Source of the DNA: Bacillota bacterium
Lineage (GTDB): Bacteria > Bacillota > Bacilli > Paenibacillales > UBA4045
Assembly: GCA_023441055.1 (NCBI GenBank)
Contig: JAEZQY010000074.1
Location: forward strand, 1-19,819
Reading direction: 5' to 3'
DNA: 19,819 nt
In this document: positions 8,294-15,248 of the stretch, piece by piece
Layout: each line of letters starts with the position of its first letter
Position numbering within the stretch: the first letter of the stretch is position 1
Notes under the pieces: model-generated
Seen by the model: only the letters and a program-made list of their open reading frames with translations
The model's database searches: none
What the model was told of the DNA's origin: nothing
Position numbers and translations under genes: made by a program

Positions 8294-8321
8294 AAAAGAA
8301 AAGAGAGCCCGTAAGCTCTCT
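8294..8321 (-). terminator. Terminator after spoVG
   Basis: AGAGAGC and GCTCTCT form a seven-pair stem with a six-base loop, followed by TTTCTTTT on the minus strand, 23 bases after the spoVG stop codon. Confidence 0.85.
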
Positions 8322-8344
8322 ACTCAATTATTATCGATCGATTT

Positions 8345-8635
8345 CTAGGCGCCTTCTTCAATCACTGCATCACTGTCATCGGCTTGGGCCCGTTCGTATT
8401 CTTCCAAGACCGCATTCTGAATCTTCTCACGAGTGGCAGAGGAAATCGGATGAGCGATATCGCGAAACTCGCCGTCAGGCGTGCGCTTGCTGGGCATTGC
8501 GACGAACATGCCGTTGTTGCCGTCAATGACACGAATATCATGCACAACAAACTCATTGTCAATCGTGATCGAAGCGATTGCCTTCATTCGGCCTTCTGAA
8601 TTCACTCGGCGTAATCTTACGTCAGTAATTTGCAC
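8345..8635 (-). CDS. spoVG: Septation/sporulation regulator SpoVG
   Basis: A 96-residue protein that is nearly identical to the known family over its first 80 residues, including VTDVRLRR-like residues 3-9, VVHDIRVIDGNNG and MPSKRTPDGEFRDIAHP. SpoVG proteins are small nucleic acid-binding regulators involved in septation, sporulation and capsule or virulence gene control. The start is a GTG at 8635, preceded by AAGGTGGTGA, the same unusual arrangement as in B. subtilis. The C-terminus is acidic and variable. It is transcribed from a sigma-H promoter and ends in its own terminator, so it forms a short transcript. The yabJ gene that precedes spoVG in B. subtilis is absent. Confidence 0.98.
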   Translation of the reverse strand: MQITDVRLRRVNSEGRMKAIASITIDNEFVVHDIRVIDGNNGMFVAMPSKRTPDGEFRDIAHPISSATREKIQNAVLEEYERAQADDSDAVIEEGA

Positions 8636-8677
8636 TTTATGTCACCACCTTTTATCTAAAAAAGAGCATGGCTATAT

Positions 8678-8704
8678 ATTCCACAATTGTGTCGTAAATC
8701 CTTC
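8678..8704 (-). promoter_or_regulatory. Sigma-H promoter of spoVG
   Basis: On the minus strand GAAGGATTT (8696-8704) fits the sigma-H -35 (RNAGGAWWW) and GTGGAAT (8678-8684) fits the -10 (RNNGAAT), with an 11-base spacer. The AGGATTT and GTGGAAT blocks are the same as I recall for the B. subtilis spoVG promoter. A T-rich stretch lies just upstream. Confidence 0.85.
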
Positions 8705-8755
8705 TTATTTCCAAAAAAATTTAAAAAGCCATGTAATACCTATAGTTTCAGTGGG

Positions 8756-9580
8756 TTATTTAAAGTAATTACCGAGTTCTACTTGGATCTTCCTCGTCTT
8801 CGGGTCAACGCCAGACAGCTTCGCCAGTGAGATGTATTCATCGACCAAATGCTCCTCCGCATCCACCTCTCCCGATTCCACGAATACGCCGACACCCATA
8901 ACTGTTGCCCTGAATTCCTGCAGCAGATCAACCATTCCCTTGATGGTCCCACCTGCTCGCATGAAGTCATCCACGACCAATACGCGGGATTCCTCCTTCA
9001 GCGCGCGCCTGGCCAGCGACATCGTCTGAATCCGCTTCGTCGAGCCAGACACATAATTAATGCTCACAGCGGACCCCTCGGTTACCCGATTATCTCGGCG
9101 AACAATGACGACCGGCAAATTCAGATATTGCGCTGTCGCATAGGCGATCGGAATTCCCTTCGTCTCTACGGTCATGACGACATCCAGATCGCGAGACGAG
9201 AAGGCGGACGCGAACATCCTGCCAATCTCATTCACGACAGCAGGCTGTCCGAGAATATCCGACATATACAAATAACCGCCTGGAAGCACACGCTCCGGCT
9301 GGTCTAACTGCTCGCATATCTGCTCAATAATTCCTCTGGCTGCGATCTTCGAGATTCTGGGCATGTACTTCACGCCTCCGGCGGCGCCGGCCAGCGTCAG
9401 CAGCTCACCCAGCCCTTGATCCTCGAACACCTCCTTGATGATCGCGAGGTCCTCGCTGATCGATGACTTCGCGGAGTTATACCGTTCAGCGAATATCGTT
9501 AACGGAATCAGTGTATATGGGCGGTACAATAGATATTGCGTCATTTCCACGAGTCGGGCGCTTCTTCTCAGCTTCTTCAT
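8756..9580 (-). CDS. purR: Purine operon repressor PurR (Bacillus type)
   Basis: A 274-residue repressor with an N-terminal winged-helix domain (about 1-74, beginning MKKLRRSARL) and a C-terminal phosphoribosyltransferase-like domain. The PRPP-binding loop VLVVDDFMRAGGT lies at 200-212. In B. subtilis PRPP bound at this site releases PurR from DNA, linking purine gene expression to the product of Prs, encoded a few genes downstream. It is unrelated to the LacI-family PurR of E. coli. The start at 9580 has GGAGAGGTGA upstream. It lies 76 bases after ispE. Confidence 0.97.
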   Translation of the reverse strand: MKKLRRSARLVEMTQYLLYRPYTLIPLTIFAERYNSAKSSISEDLAIIKEVFEDQGLGELLTLAGAAGGVKYMPRISKIAARGIIEQICEQLDQPERVLPGGYLYMSDILGQPAVVNEIGRMFASAFSSRDLDVVMTVETKGIPIAYATAQYLNLPVVIVRRDNRVTEGSAVSINYVSGSTKRIQTMSLARRALKEESRVLVVDDFMRAGGTIKGMVDLLQEFRATVMGVGVFVESGEVDAEEHLVDEYISLAKLSGVDPKTRKIQVELGNYFK

Positions 9581-9613
9581 CGTATCACCTCTCCAAAAGC
9601 CGAATATTATATT

Positions 9614-9646
9614 GTGAATATATCACTTATATACGTCTTTTCGCAA
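9614..9646 (-). promoter_or_regulatory. Candidate sigma-A promoter and small palindrome before purR
   Basis: On the minus strand TTGCGA (9641-9646) and TATATT (9617-9622) are separated by 18 bases. An imperfectly spaced palindrome, GTGA-TATAT-TCAC (9614-9626), overlaps the -10 and might be an operator. The matches are partial (4/6 and 5/6). Confidence 0.4.
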
Positions 9647-9656
9647 GGCAGGATAC

Positions 9657-10532
9657 TTACGCCCCGAATTTACGCGTTGATGTTAACATTCTAACTACAT
9701 AGACCTCCTGGCAGAAGCCGCGTAGACCATTGTAGATGCGCGTGAGCTTGGATTGCCGATCAACCAGCGCGAATACGGTCGGTCCGCTTCCAGACATCAG
9801 CACACCATCGGCGCCAAGCCGCAGCATCACTTCCTTCAGATGGCGCACCTCAGGATGCAGCTTCACCGTGACATCCTCCAGCACATTACCGATGGAAGCA
9901 CACAGCTTGGAGAAGTCATGCGTTCGGATCGATTCCAGTAGATTCGGCAGGCTTGGATGACGCTCAATCCGGCCCACATTCAGCTTCCCGTATACATCCG
10001 CAGTGGATACGCGTATCGGGGGCTTAGCCAGCACAACCCAACATTGCGGCGGTGAATCGATCGGCTCCAGCCTCTCTCCTCGTCCGCGCGCGATCGCCGT
10101 TCCGCCAGTGACGCAGAAGGGCACGTCCGAACCGAGCTCCGAGCCAAGCTCGCACAACTCCTCGACCGTCAGTCCCAGCTGCCACAGCCGGTTCAACCCC
10201 CGGAGCGTGGCCGCCGCATCGCTGCTGCCACCTGCCAATCCGGCTGCTACTGGGATTTGCTTGTCCAGATGTATGTAGACGCCCTGCTTCACCTGATAGC
10301 GGGACTTAATCAGCTTAGCTGCCTGGAATGCTAGATTCTTCTCGTCCAATGGAATATAGCCGGATTGGCTGGCGATCATAATTGAGTCGCGTGACAGCTC
10401 TGAGAATTCCAATCGATCAGCCAGATCAACCATCGTCATCACCATCTCGACCTCATGGTAGCCATCCTCACGCTTACGCAGCACATCCAACAACAGATTG
10501 ATCTTGGCTGGCGCCTTCTCTAATATGCTCAT
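9657..10532 (-). CDS. ispE: 4-diphosphocytidyl-2-C-methyl-D-erythritol kinase
   Basis: This 291-residue GHMP-family kinase phosphorylates CDP-methylerythritol in the MEP pathway of isoprenoid synthesis. It shows the N-terminal EKAPAKINL segment with Lys10, the GHMP ATP-binding motif PVAAGLAGGSSDAA (94-107), the GSDVPF motif with Asp136, and the C-terminal MSGSGPTVFAL motif. The ATG at 10532 is chosen because GGAG lies six bases upstream and family members begin with MxILEKAPAKIN. An in-frame ATG at 10535 and a GTG at 10547 are possible but less well placed. It sits between sspF and purR as in B. subtilis. Confidence 0.96.
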   Translation of the reverse strand: MSILEKAPAKINLLLDVLRKREDGYHEVEMVMTMVDLADRLEFSELSRDSIMIASQSGYIPLDEKNLAFQAAKLIKSRYQVKQGVYIHLDKQIPVAAGLAGGSSDAAATLRGLNRLWQLGLTVEELCELGSELGSDVPFCVTGGTAIARGRGERLEPIDSPPQCWVVLAKPPIRVSTADVYGKLNVGRIERHPSLPNLLESIRTHDFSKLCASIGNVLEDVTVKLHPEVRHLKEVMLRLGADGVLMSGSGPTVFALVDRQSKLTRIYNGLRGFCQEVYVVRMLTSTRKFGA

Positions 10533-10559
10533 CATCCACTCCAGCACCCTTCACAAATT

Positions 10560-10601
10560 TCTATGACATAGATTCTAACAAAAACCAAGTGAAAATGCGA
10601 A
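10560..10601 (-). promoter_or_regulatory. Candidate ispE promoter with overlapping palindrome
   Basis: TTCGCA (10596-10601) and TAGAAT (10572-10577) stand 18 bases apart on the minus strand. The palindrome TCTATG-A-CATAGA (10560-10572) covers the expected transcription start, which suggests a repressor site. The regulator is unknown and the promoter match is only moderate. Confidence 0.35.
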
Positions 10602-10619
10602 GGTGCGGAGAAATTCAGA

Positions 10620-10653
10620 CAGGGAAGAGGGACGCCCTTAGCCCCCTTCCCTG
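10620..10653 (-). terminator. Terminator-like hairpin after sspF
   Basis: CAGGGAAG and CTTCCCTG, extended by a G-T pair and three G-C pairs, give a stem of 12 pairs starting seven bases after the sspF stop codon. The following uridine tract is weak (TCTGAATTTC), so termination may be partial. Confidence 0.65.
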
Positions 10654-10659
10654 ATCCTG

Positions 10660-10842
10660 TTACTGGGAATCCTTCAACGATTGTTGTGCGATCTGAATCG
10701 CGCGCTTTACCATGTTGCCAGCATCTTTAGTCGTTATCGCGCCCCAGCCTTCTTGCTCTACCTTGTTGTAGAACCCGAGCTCCTTGGCAAGCTCAGTCTT
10801 AAACTGTTCATCCATGATTCCTCGGCGATTTCTGCGGCCCAT
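10660..10842 (-). CDS. sspF: Small acid-soluble spore protein, SspF type (alpha/beta family)
   Basis: A 60-residue protein with a basic start MGRRNRRG, the conserved block FKTELAKELGFYNKV and the DNA-binding block GWGAITTKDAGNMVKRAI. These are the marks of the alpha/beta-type SASP encoded by sspF, next to veg, in B. subtilis. Such proteins coat forespore DNA and are degraded at germination. AAAGGAGG stands seven bases upstream of the ATG. A perfect sigma-G -10 (CATACTA, 10874-10880 on the minus strand) is suitably placed upstream, but I find no good -35. The gene is bounded by the veg terminator upstream and its own hairpin downstream. Confidence 0.93.
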   Translation of the reverse strand: MGRRNRRGIMDEQFKTELAKELGFYNKVEQEGWGAITTKDAGNMVKRAIQIAQQSLKDSQ

Positions 10843-10895
10843 GCGCTCTCCTCCTTTCCTCGGGAGATGCGGTTAGTATGTGTCCCTGGGCAGAC

Positions 10896-10933
10896 AAAAA
10901 AACAGCATCGCGCGAAGTTTCGCTACGATGCTG
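10896..10933 (-). terminator. Terminator after veg
   Basis: CAGCATCG and CGATGCTG form eight outer pairs, with an inner GCGA/TCGC stem, followed by TTTTTTTG on the minus strand, 20 bases after the veg stop codon. Confidence 0.92.
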
Positions 10934-10952
10934 CAGTTCCGTTCATGCAATC

Positions 10953-11228
10953 CTATACTTGGGCGTAACTGATACGTACTTGTCCCTCATCATCGCATAC
11001 AACCACTTCGACCGATTCGGTCAGGATGTCTGCGTAGCTGTACGATACTCGCTTGAAGGCATGTTGCTCCTCATCAAGCCTTACGATAAACACGGAAGGG
11101 TAGGTTTCTTCCAAAACACCTGAGCGTTCGATCGTCTTGCGCCGACCGCCGTTCGCTTTCAGCATGATCTTACGTCCTACATGCGCATCTAAATTGCGCT
11201 TAATCTCGGTTAGAGCATTGTTGGCCAT
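10953..11228 (-). CDS. veg: Veg protein
   Basis: A 91-residue protein of the Veg family, recognised by LKANGGRRKTIERSGVL, ETYPSVFIV and FKRVSYSYADILTE. In B. subtilis Veg is very highly expressed and has been linked to biofilm formation; its molecular role is not settled. The ATG at 11228 follows AGAGGTGG by nine bases. The in-frame TTG at 11234 has no separate ribosome binding site. Two perfect consensus sigma-A promoters precede it and a strong terminator follows, so it is an independent, highly transcribed unit. Confidence 0.95.
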   Translation of the reverse strand: MANNALTEIKRNLDAHVGRKIMLKANGGRRKTIERSGVLEETYPSVFIVRLDEEQHAFKRVSYSYADILTESVEVVVCDDEGQVRISYAQV

Positions 11229-11255
11229 AATCAACTACCACCTCTTTCCTTAGTT

Positions 11256-11285
11256 ATTATAACGCAGGAAGAGGTGTTCTGTCAA
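11256..11285 (-). promoter_or_regulatory. Proximal sigma-A promoter of veg
   Basis: TTGACA (11280-11285) and TATAAT (11256-11261) on the minus strand are both perfect consensus hexamers with an 18-base spacer. The expected start leaves a leader of about 20 bases before the veg ATG. Confidence 0.9.
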
Positions 11286-11297
11286 ACGAGGTGAAAT

Positions 11298-11327
11298 ATT
11301 ATATCAGTCCCATAAACCGTGTGTCAA
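11298..11327 (-). promoter_or_regulatory. Distal sigma-A promoter of veg
   Basis: A second perfect pair, TTGACA (11322-11327) and TATAAT (11298-11303), also with an 18-base spacer, lies exactly 42 bases upstream of the proximal one. Its transcript would cross the proximal promoter. Confidence 0.88.
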
Positions 11328-11390
11328 CGGCATTTGCCGCTTTTTTGAAGAAAAAAAGTCAGCCCGCCCCATTTAATGGTCACAAATTGT

Positions 11391-12239
11391 TCATTTTTGT
11401 GGTTTTGGCAACCCGATCCGGAAGCTACCCCTCGTCTCAATGCCGCCTAGACCATCGGTTCCGCTAACCGTGTGACGAATCACATCATAGATATTGATCG
11501 TATCCTTAATCGAGGTGAACGCCATCTTCGCAGCGATATAGACCGGGTCCAGCGCATGGATCAGAATGCGAGCCGGCGAGCTTGCGAAATTCGCTCCAGC
11601 CTGCATAAGCCCTTCGAAGTGCGACTGACAAGCGCCTGCAATGATCGCTAGTGCATCGCGGTTGCGCTCGTACTGACGCGCCACCTTGACGCCATTAATA
11701 AAGCTGAGCGAATTTTTATAGCTCTCGATCCGCGTAATATCGCCCGTGCCCATACTGCCCTTCAGCAGGCCGTCATGGCCGGTGATGACCAGAACGTCCG
11801 GCTTCGCGATCGGCAGGAGACGGTAGATATGATCCGCCATCGTGGACTCATGCACATAATGGCCCTCAGCAGGTATGCCGAGCTCCGTATAAATCTGCAT
11901 ACTCTTGCTCAGATAATTCGCGTCACCATCCAGATGCAGAATCTTCCCCGGCAATTCAAAATAAGGCGGGACGTCGGACTCCGTTCCACGCGATTCCCGC
12001 TGCAGCTTGCGATAGAAACCGAGCAGCCTCGCCGATTCCTGGATGCGCAGCCGGGCTTCCTCCGTTGCGCGATGCGCACTGGGATCCTCCACTCGCATCA
12101 GGTCGCCTGGCCCCGCATCCGCTAACAAGCGGAATTCCACGCCCTTCAGTATGACTCGCTGGCTCTCCAGCTCATCGACTCGGAAGACAACATCACCGCC
12201 ATACGACTTCCGCGCGACCAGATCTCCTTGCTTCCACAT
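11391..12239 (-). CDS. yabG: Sporulation-specific protease YabG
   Basis: A 282-residue member of the YabG family, which processes spore coat and germination proteins late in sporulation. Family landmarks are GDLVARKSYGGD near the N-terminus, GKILHLDGD in the middle, ITGHDG with His155, AGACQSHFE with Cys204, ANFASSPARI, HALDPVY and the C-terminal GLGGIETRG. The conserved Cys and His fit a cysteine-type protease, but I cannot assign the mechanism from sequence alone. The ATG at 12239 aligns with the usual family start; an in-frame ATG at 12254 would add five residues (MGACC) and has a poorer upstream context. A sigma-K promoter lies upstream. No clear terminator follows the gene. Confidence 0.93.
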   Translation of the reverse strand: MWKQGDLVARKSYGGDVVFRVDELESQRVILKGVEFRLLADAGPGDLMRVEDPSAHRATEEARLRIQESARLLGFYRKLQRESRGTESDVPPYFELPGKILHLDGDANYLSKSMQIYTELGIPAEGHYVHESTMADHIYRLLPIAKPDVLVITGHDGLLKGSMGTGDITRIESYKNSLSFINGVKVARQYERNRDALAIIAGACQSHFEGLMQAGANFASSPARILIHALDPVYIAAKMAFTSIKDTINIYDVIRHTVSGTDGLGGIETRGSFRIGLPKPQK

Positions 12240-12276
12240 GCAGCACGCCCCCATCCGCTCACAGAAGATTATCCAT

Positions 12277-12305
12277 TATCGTATGGGCATGGCGGGCAAT
12301 TGGTG
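12277..12305 (-). promoter_or_regulatory. Sigma-K promoter of yabG
   Basis: On the minus strand CACC (12302-12305) fits the sigma-K -35 (MACM) and CATACGATA (12277-12285) fits the -10 (CATANNNTA), with a 16-base spacer. B. subtilis yabG is known to be sigma-K dependent. The start would lie about 30 bases before the ATG at 12239. Confidence 0.7.
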
Positions 12306-12307
12306 CA

Positions 12308-13183
12308 TCAGCCTCGCAGAGAGCGGCTCAGGCACGCCTCTGTCAGCGATGCGTATTCATCCAGTGACAGCGTCTCGCCGCGCCGCGTTCCGTCAATACC
12401 AGCCTCCGTCAAAGCTTCCTGGATCAGGGCCTTATTGGACTTGCCGAATTTCACTAATAAATTATTCATCATCGTCTTCCTCCGCTGCGCGAAGCAGGCA
12501 TGGACAATCTGGAAGAAGTAGGATTCATCGGACACGCGGACGCGCGGCTGAGGCAATACAGCCAAGCGGATAACCGCGGAGTCTACATCCGGCTGCGGTA
12601 TGAACACGGTATGCGGCACAATCGCCACAATCTCAGGCTCACAATAATATTGGACGGCAATGGACAGACTGCCATAAGCCTTGCTGCCCGGAGCGGCTCC
12701 CATGCGCTGGGCGACCTCCTTCTGCACCATCACGACGATATTCTCCAGCGGCAGCCGAGACTCGAGCAGCTTCATTACGATTGGCGTGGTTACATAGTAA
12801 GGCAGATTGGCTACTACACTTACTGCCGCTTGCTCTGAGAAGCGTTCCTCGAACAGGCGATGCAGATCGACCTTCAGAATGTCCTCATGTATGACAGAGG
12901 CGTGCGGATAGCGCGACAACGTCTCTGCGAGCACGGGCAATAGGCGCTGGTCGATCTCCACGGCCACCACTCGTCCAGCTGCCTCAGCCAGGTACTGCGT
13001 TAACGCGCCGATCCCTGGTCCGATCTCGAGCGCGCCCTTATCTGGGCTTAATTGGGCAGCTGTCACAATATTACGCAGTATATTCGAGTCGACCAGGAAA
13101 TTCTGGCCCAGACTCTTCTTCAGCGACAGCTTATGCCGCTGTAGGATCTCTTTTGTCCGATTCGGTGTTGCGATATAATCCAT
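12308..13183 (-). CDS. rsmA: 16S rRNA dimethyladenosine transferase (KsgA/RsmA)
   Basis: A 291-residue SAM-dependent enzyme that dimethylates two adjacent adenines near the 3' end of 16S rRNA during small-subunit maturation. Landmarks are KKSLGQNFLVD, the SAM loop EIGPGIG (53-59), Glu76 in VEID, Asp101 in HEDIL, the catalytic motif NLPYY (126-130) and the C-terminal CFAQRRKTMMNNL. The ATG lies four bases after the rnmV stop codon, with GGAGAGGGG inside the end of rnmV as ribosome binding site, so the two are cotranscribed and probably translationally coupled. Confidence 0.98.
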   Translation of the reverse strand: MDYIATPNRTKEILQRHKLSLKKSLGQNFLVDSNILRNIVTAAQLSPDKGALEIGPGIGALTQYLAEAAGRVVAVEIDQRLLPVLAETLSRYPHASVIHEDILKVDLHRLFEERFSEQAAVSVVANLPYYVTTPIVMKLLESRLPLENIVVMVQKEVAQRMGAAPGSKAYGSLSIAVQYYCEPEIVAIVPHTVFIPQPDVDSAVIRLAVLPQPRVRVSDESYFFQIVHACFAQRRKTMMNNLLVKFGKSNKALIQEALTEAGIDGTRRGETLSLDEYASLTEACLSRSLRG

Positions 13184-13187
13184 CTAG

Positions 13188-13751
13188 TCACTCGCCCCTC
13201 TCCTTGCAATCCGCCAGCGCATCCAGCTCCCGGGCGGCGGCCTGAAGCTCTTCCAATCGAATAGCGAACATCTGGCAGCGCTTATGGAACTGCTTGCCGT
13301 TGCAATAGCCAATACCTAGGTTATTCCCCACGATAAGTCGTCTGCGCGCAGCATCCGGATGGTGAATCAAGCCGGCATCCAGCAGATGACTCCAGCTAAT
13401 GTCACTCTCTACCCCTGAGAACTCGGTTTTCAGCTGGGAGAGCGCTCTGCGAATCGTGTCCGGATCCGCGTTCTCCACCCCGATGTCAGCCTTCAGCGTC
13501 GCCTCCTCGCGCGTGATGAAAGCATGCTTGCAGCCCGGTACCTGCTCGGAAATTATTTTTCGTATACGCTCTCCGGCATGGTCGGGGTCTGTGAGAATAA
13601 TGACCCCGCGCCTGGCCATCGCCAGCTTCACACGCTCGATCACACTGCGTCCGATTGCCGAGCCGCCAGTCTCGATCGTATCCGCATCGACCGCTCGCTT
13701 AATCGCTGTGGTATCGTCCTTGCCTTCCACCACAATGACTTCCTTGATCAC
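13188..13751 (-). CDS. rnmV: Ribonuclease M5 (5S rRNA maturation)
   Basis: A 187-residue Toprim-domain nuclease that trims 5S rRNA precursors. The Toprim motifs are VVEGKDD (7-13) and TDPDHAGERIR with Asp55 and Asp57; DADTIETGGSAI, VPGCKHAFITREEA and IGYCNGKQFHKR complete the family pattern. The start is uncertain. I prefer the GTG at 13751, giving MIKEVIVVEG and a length like the B. subtilis enzyme, with a G-rich stretch about ten bases upstream. The ATG at 13772 adds seven residues, but its AAGGA is only one base away. It follows the yabE terminator and precedes ksgA. Confidence 0.94.
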   Translation of the reverse strand: MIKEVIVVEGKDDTTAIKRAVDADTIETGGSAIGRSVIERVKLAMARRGVIILTDPDHAGERIRKIISEQVPGCKHAFITREEATLKADIGVENADPDTIRRALSQLKTEFSGVESDISWSHLLDAGLIHHPDAARRRLIVGNNLGIGYCNGKQFHKRCQMFAIRLEELQAAARELDALADCKERGE

Positions 13752-13798
13752 AATTACAGCGCCCCCGTCCATTCCTTCGCTTTTGGCTATGTTACCAC

Positions 13799-13830
13799 AA
13801 AAAAGATAAGGTTAAAAATCAACCTTATCT
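13799..13830 (-). terminator. Terminator after the yabE-like gene
   Basis: AGATAAGGTT and AACCTTATCT form ten perfect pairs around a seven-base loop, followed by a run of T residues and TTTTTG on the minus strand, 25 bases after the stop codon. Confidence 0.93.
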
Positions 13831-13855
13831 CTGTGCAGCCTTACGGCCCAAATCT

Positions 13856-14989
13856 TTAATTGGCTTCCGGCTTCTTCGGGCCGATGACATATACCGTAAC
13901 GTTCTTCTTCAGACCGAAACCGGATGTCTCGGCATCATCATAATACACATCGATCTTCTTACCCTTAATGGCGCTGCCCGTATCCTCAGCCTTACGGAAT
14001 CCAATCCCCTCAATGTACACCCACCAGCCTAGCGGTATGACCTTCGGATCGACTGCGATCGTCTGGCCCTCCTTGACCTTAGCGCCGGAGAACGTGATCC
14101 CGTATTGCGGATGACCGACATCCTTGCCCGTTGATTGCGGGCCAGCATCATAAACCGTTAACCGGACGCCCGTGAGGATTTGTTTCACACCGAACGTCAC
14201 GCCCTTCTTGGTTACCTCCTGGATATCGGGTGAAGATGCGGACAGCACAGTAACCGGCTTCAGCGTGCCAATCGCGACAATCTCATCCACGCTGGCCTCG
14301 CCAAGCTCCGTATCCACCACCTTGCTCGACGCAAGCACACCATCCTCATACGTCTTCACAATGGTCTCAATGAGCACGCCTTCCTTACCTGGCTGGACGA
14401 CCTTCTCCTTGCCCTGGGCAAGCGAGCTATCCTTCTTCGTGACGACTGCGTAAGGGATTTCCTTCTCCACATACTCCGTCACTTCATTCACCCTTACAAT
14501 GCGAACGGCGTCATTCGCATGGATAGCCGCATGAAGCGGCGGCTCTGTACGGTCCAATGCGCCCAGTTGTACACCCAAATCGTTCAGTACAGCTTCTACA
14601 GTATCTCCAACTGTATGTACAGTCACCGATCGCTCGCCCTCCAGCACCAGGACTGGATGCGTATGATCAATAACGATGCGATCTCCATGCCTCAAATCTC
14701 CTGACGGAATGGACAGACGGTCATGCTGACCAATCTCGATGTGATGCTCCGCCAATAATGCTTCTAAATCCCATTCCCTTGTCGTCACGATTTGTTCCTC
14801 GCCATTGACGACAAGCACAACTTGTTTAGCAGACGATCCGTACAGCAACAGAACCAGCATGAAAGCAGATAAAATCAGGCCTAGCACAATATAAATTAAC
14901 GTTCGTGGTCGTTCATGCTTCCTTCGCAGCGCGATGGACATGCTGGATGATCGTATACCATGGGACTGTGTTCGTACCAGTTGACCCAT
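13856..14989 (-). CDS. yabE: Cell-wall G5/3D domain protein, YabE-like
   Basis: A 377-residue membrane-anchored wall protein related to resuscitation-promoting factors. A basic N-terminus precedes one membrane helix (about 30-51). Two ubiquitin-like DUF348 domains follow (about 56-109 and 112-167), then a G5 domain (about 169-243) and a C-terminal 3D domain (about 278-370) with YDAG, AVDPKVIPLG, AEDTGSAI and KIDVYY. The last three carry Asp314, Asp336 and Asp347, which recall the MltA-type lytic transglycosylase fold. The likely role is peptidoglycan cleavage. The ATG at 14989 follows GAGGAGG by nine bases; a frame open to a TTG at 15076 would place 29 unlikely residues before it. Its leader is 259 bases long and carries short repeats. 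Confidence 0.92.
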   Translation of the reverse strand: MGQLVRTQSHGIRSSSMSIALRRKHERPRTLIYIVLGLILSAFMLVLLLYGSSAKQVVLVVNGEEQIVTTREWDLEALLAEHHIEIGQHDRLSIPSGDLRHGDRIVIDHTHPVLVLEGERSVTVHTVGDTVEAVLNDLGVQLGALDRTEPPLHAAIHANDAVRIVRVNEVTEYVEKEIPYAVVTKKDSSLAQGKEKVVQPGKEGVLIETIVKTYEDGVLASSKVVDTELGEASVDEIVAIGTLKPVTVLSASSPDIQEVTKKGVTFGVKQILTGVRLTVYDAGPQSTGKDVGHPQYGITFSGAKVKEGQTIAVDPKVIPLGWWVYIEGIGFRKAEDTGSAIKGKKIDVYYDDAETSGFGLKKNVTVYVIGPKKPEAN

Positions 14990-15096
14990 GTCCTCGGTCC
15001 TCCTCATTATTGCCCAACAGGTGGATAGAAGATGAATGACATCATGACAATGTGTTGGCAATTCCTGTTTGAGCAAGCTTTAAAGTTCTAGGACTG

Positions 15097-15126
15097 AGTG
15101 TACGCTCGTTGTGTACAACTTGTAAA
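15097..15126 (-). promoter_or_regulatory. Candidate promoter of the yabE-like gene
   Basis: TTTACA (15121-15126) and TACACT (15097-15102) are 18 bases apart on the minus strand. The spacer contains the palindrome GTTGT-AC-ACAAC (15108-15119). The -10 is weak (4/6). The predicted leader is about 100 bases. Confidence 0.35.
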
Positions 15127-15141
15127 GCAAGGTAAAAGTCT

Positions 15142-15190
15142 GAATTCCGTTCATTTTCACCTGAATTGGGCGATATTCACTCGAATTATC
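15142..15190 (+). repeat. Phased GAATT...TTCAC direct repeats upstream of the yabE-like gene
   Basis: GAATT occurs at 15142, 15163 and 15183, that is 21 and 20 bases apart, about two helical turns. In the first two units it is followed at a similar distance by TTCAC (15156-15160 and 15176-15180). This looks like an array of binding sites just upstream of the candidate promoter. The rest of the gap between 14990 and 15248 shows no gene. Confidence 0.45.
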
Positions 15191-15248
15191 AATAGAATCC
15201 ATTTATCTTTCCACCAATCTCCAATTCAGATCATTCGACATGCAGCTG

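Noticed and set aside
9596..9643. Possible PurBox pair before purR (AAAGCCGAATATT and a CGAA on the other strand)
   Set aside because: The first box has two mismatches, the second is poor, and the spacing between the CGAA cores does not fit the 16-17 base gap of real PurBox pairs.
10874..10880. Complete sigma-G promoter for sspF
   Set aside because: The -10 (CATACTA) is perfect, but the 17-18 base position upstream is a T run from the veg terminator with no GHATR match, so I did not list it as a full promoter.
11327..11347. Plus-strand terminator CGGC-ATTT-GCCG followed by CTTTTTTG
   Set aside because: The stem has only four or five pairs and no plus-strand gene precedes it. It overlaps the -35 region of the distal veg promoter.
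15121..15137. WalR-like site (TGTAAA followed by GGTAAA) upstream of the yabE-like gene
   Set aside because: The second half-site has a mismatch and the spacer is four bases instead of five; a wall gene makes the idea tempting but the sequence does not support it.
14990..15248. Cyclic-di-AMP riboswitch (ydaO type) in the leader of the wall hydrolase gene
   Set aside because: I looked for its conserved core and pseudoknot segments and found none; the leader has short repeats but no such structure.
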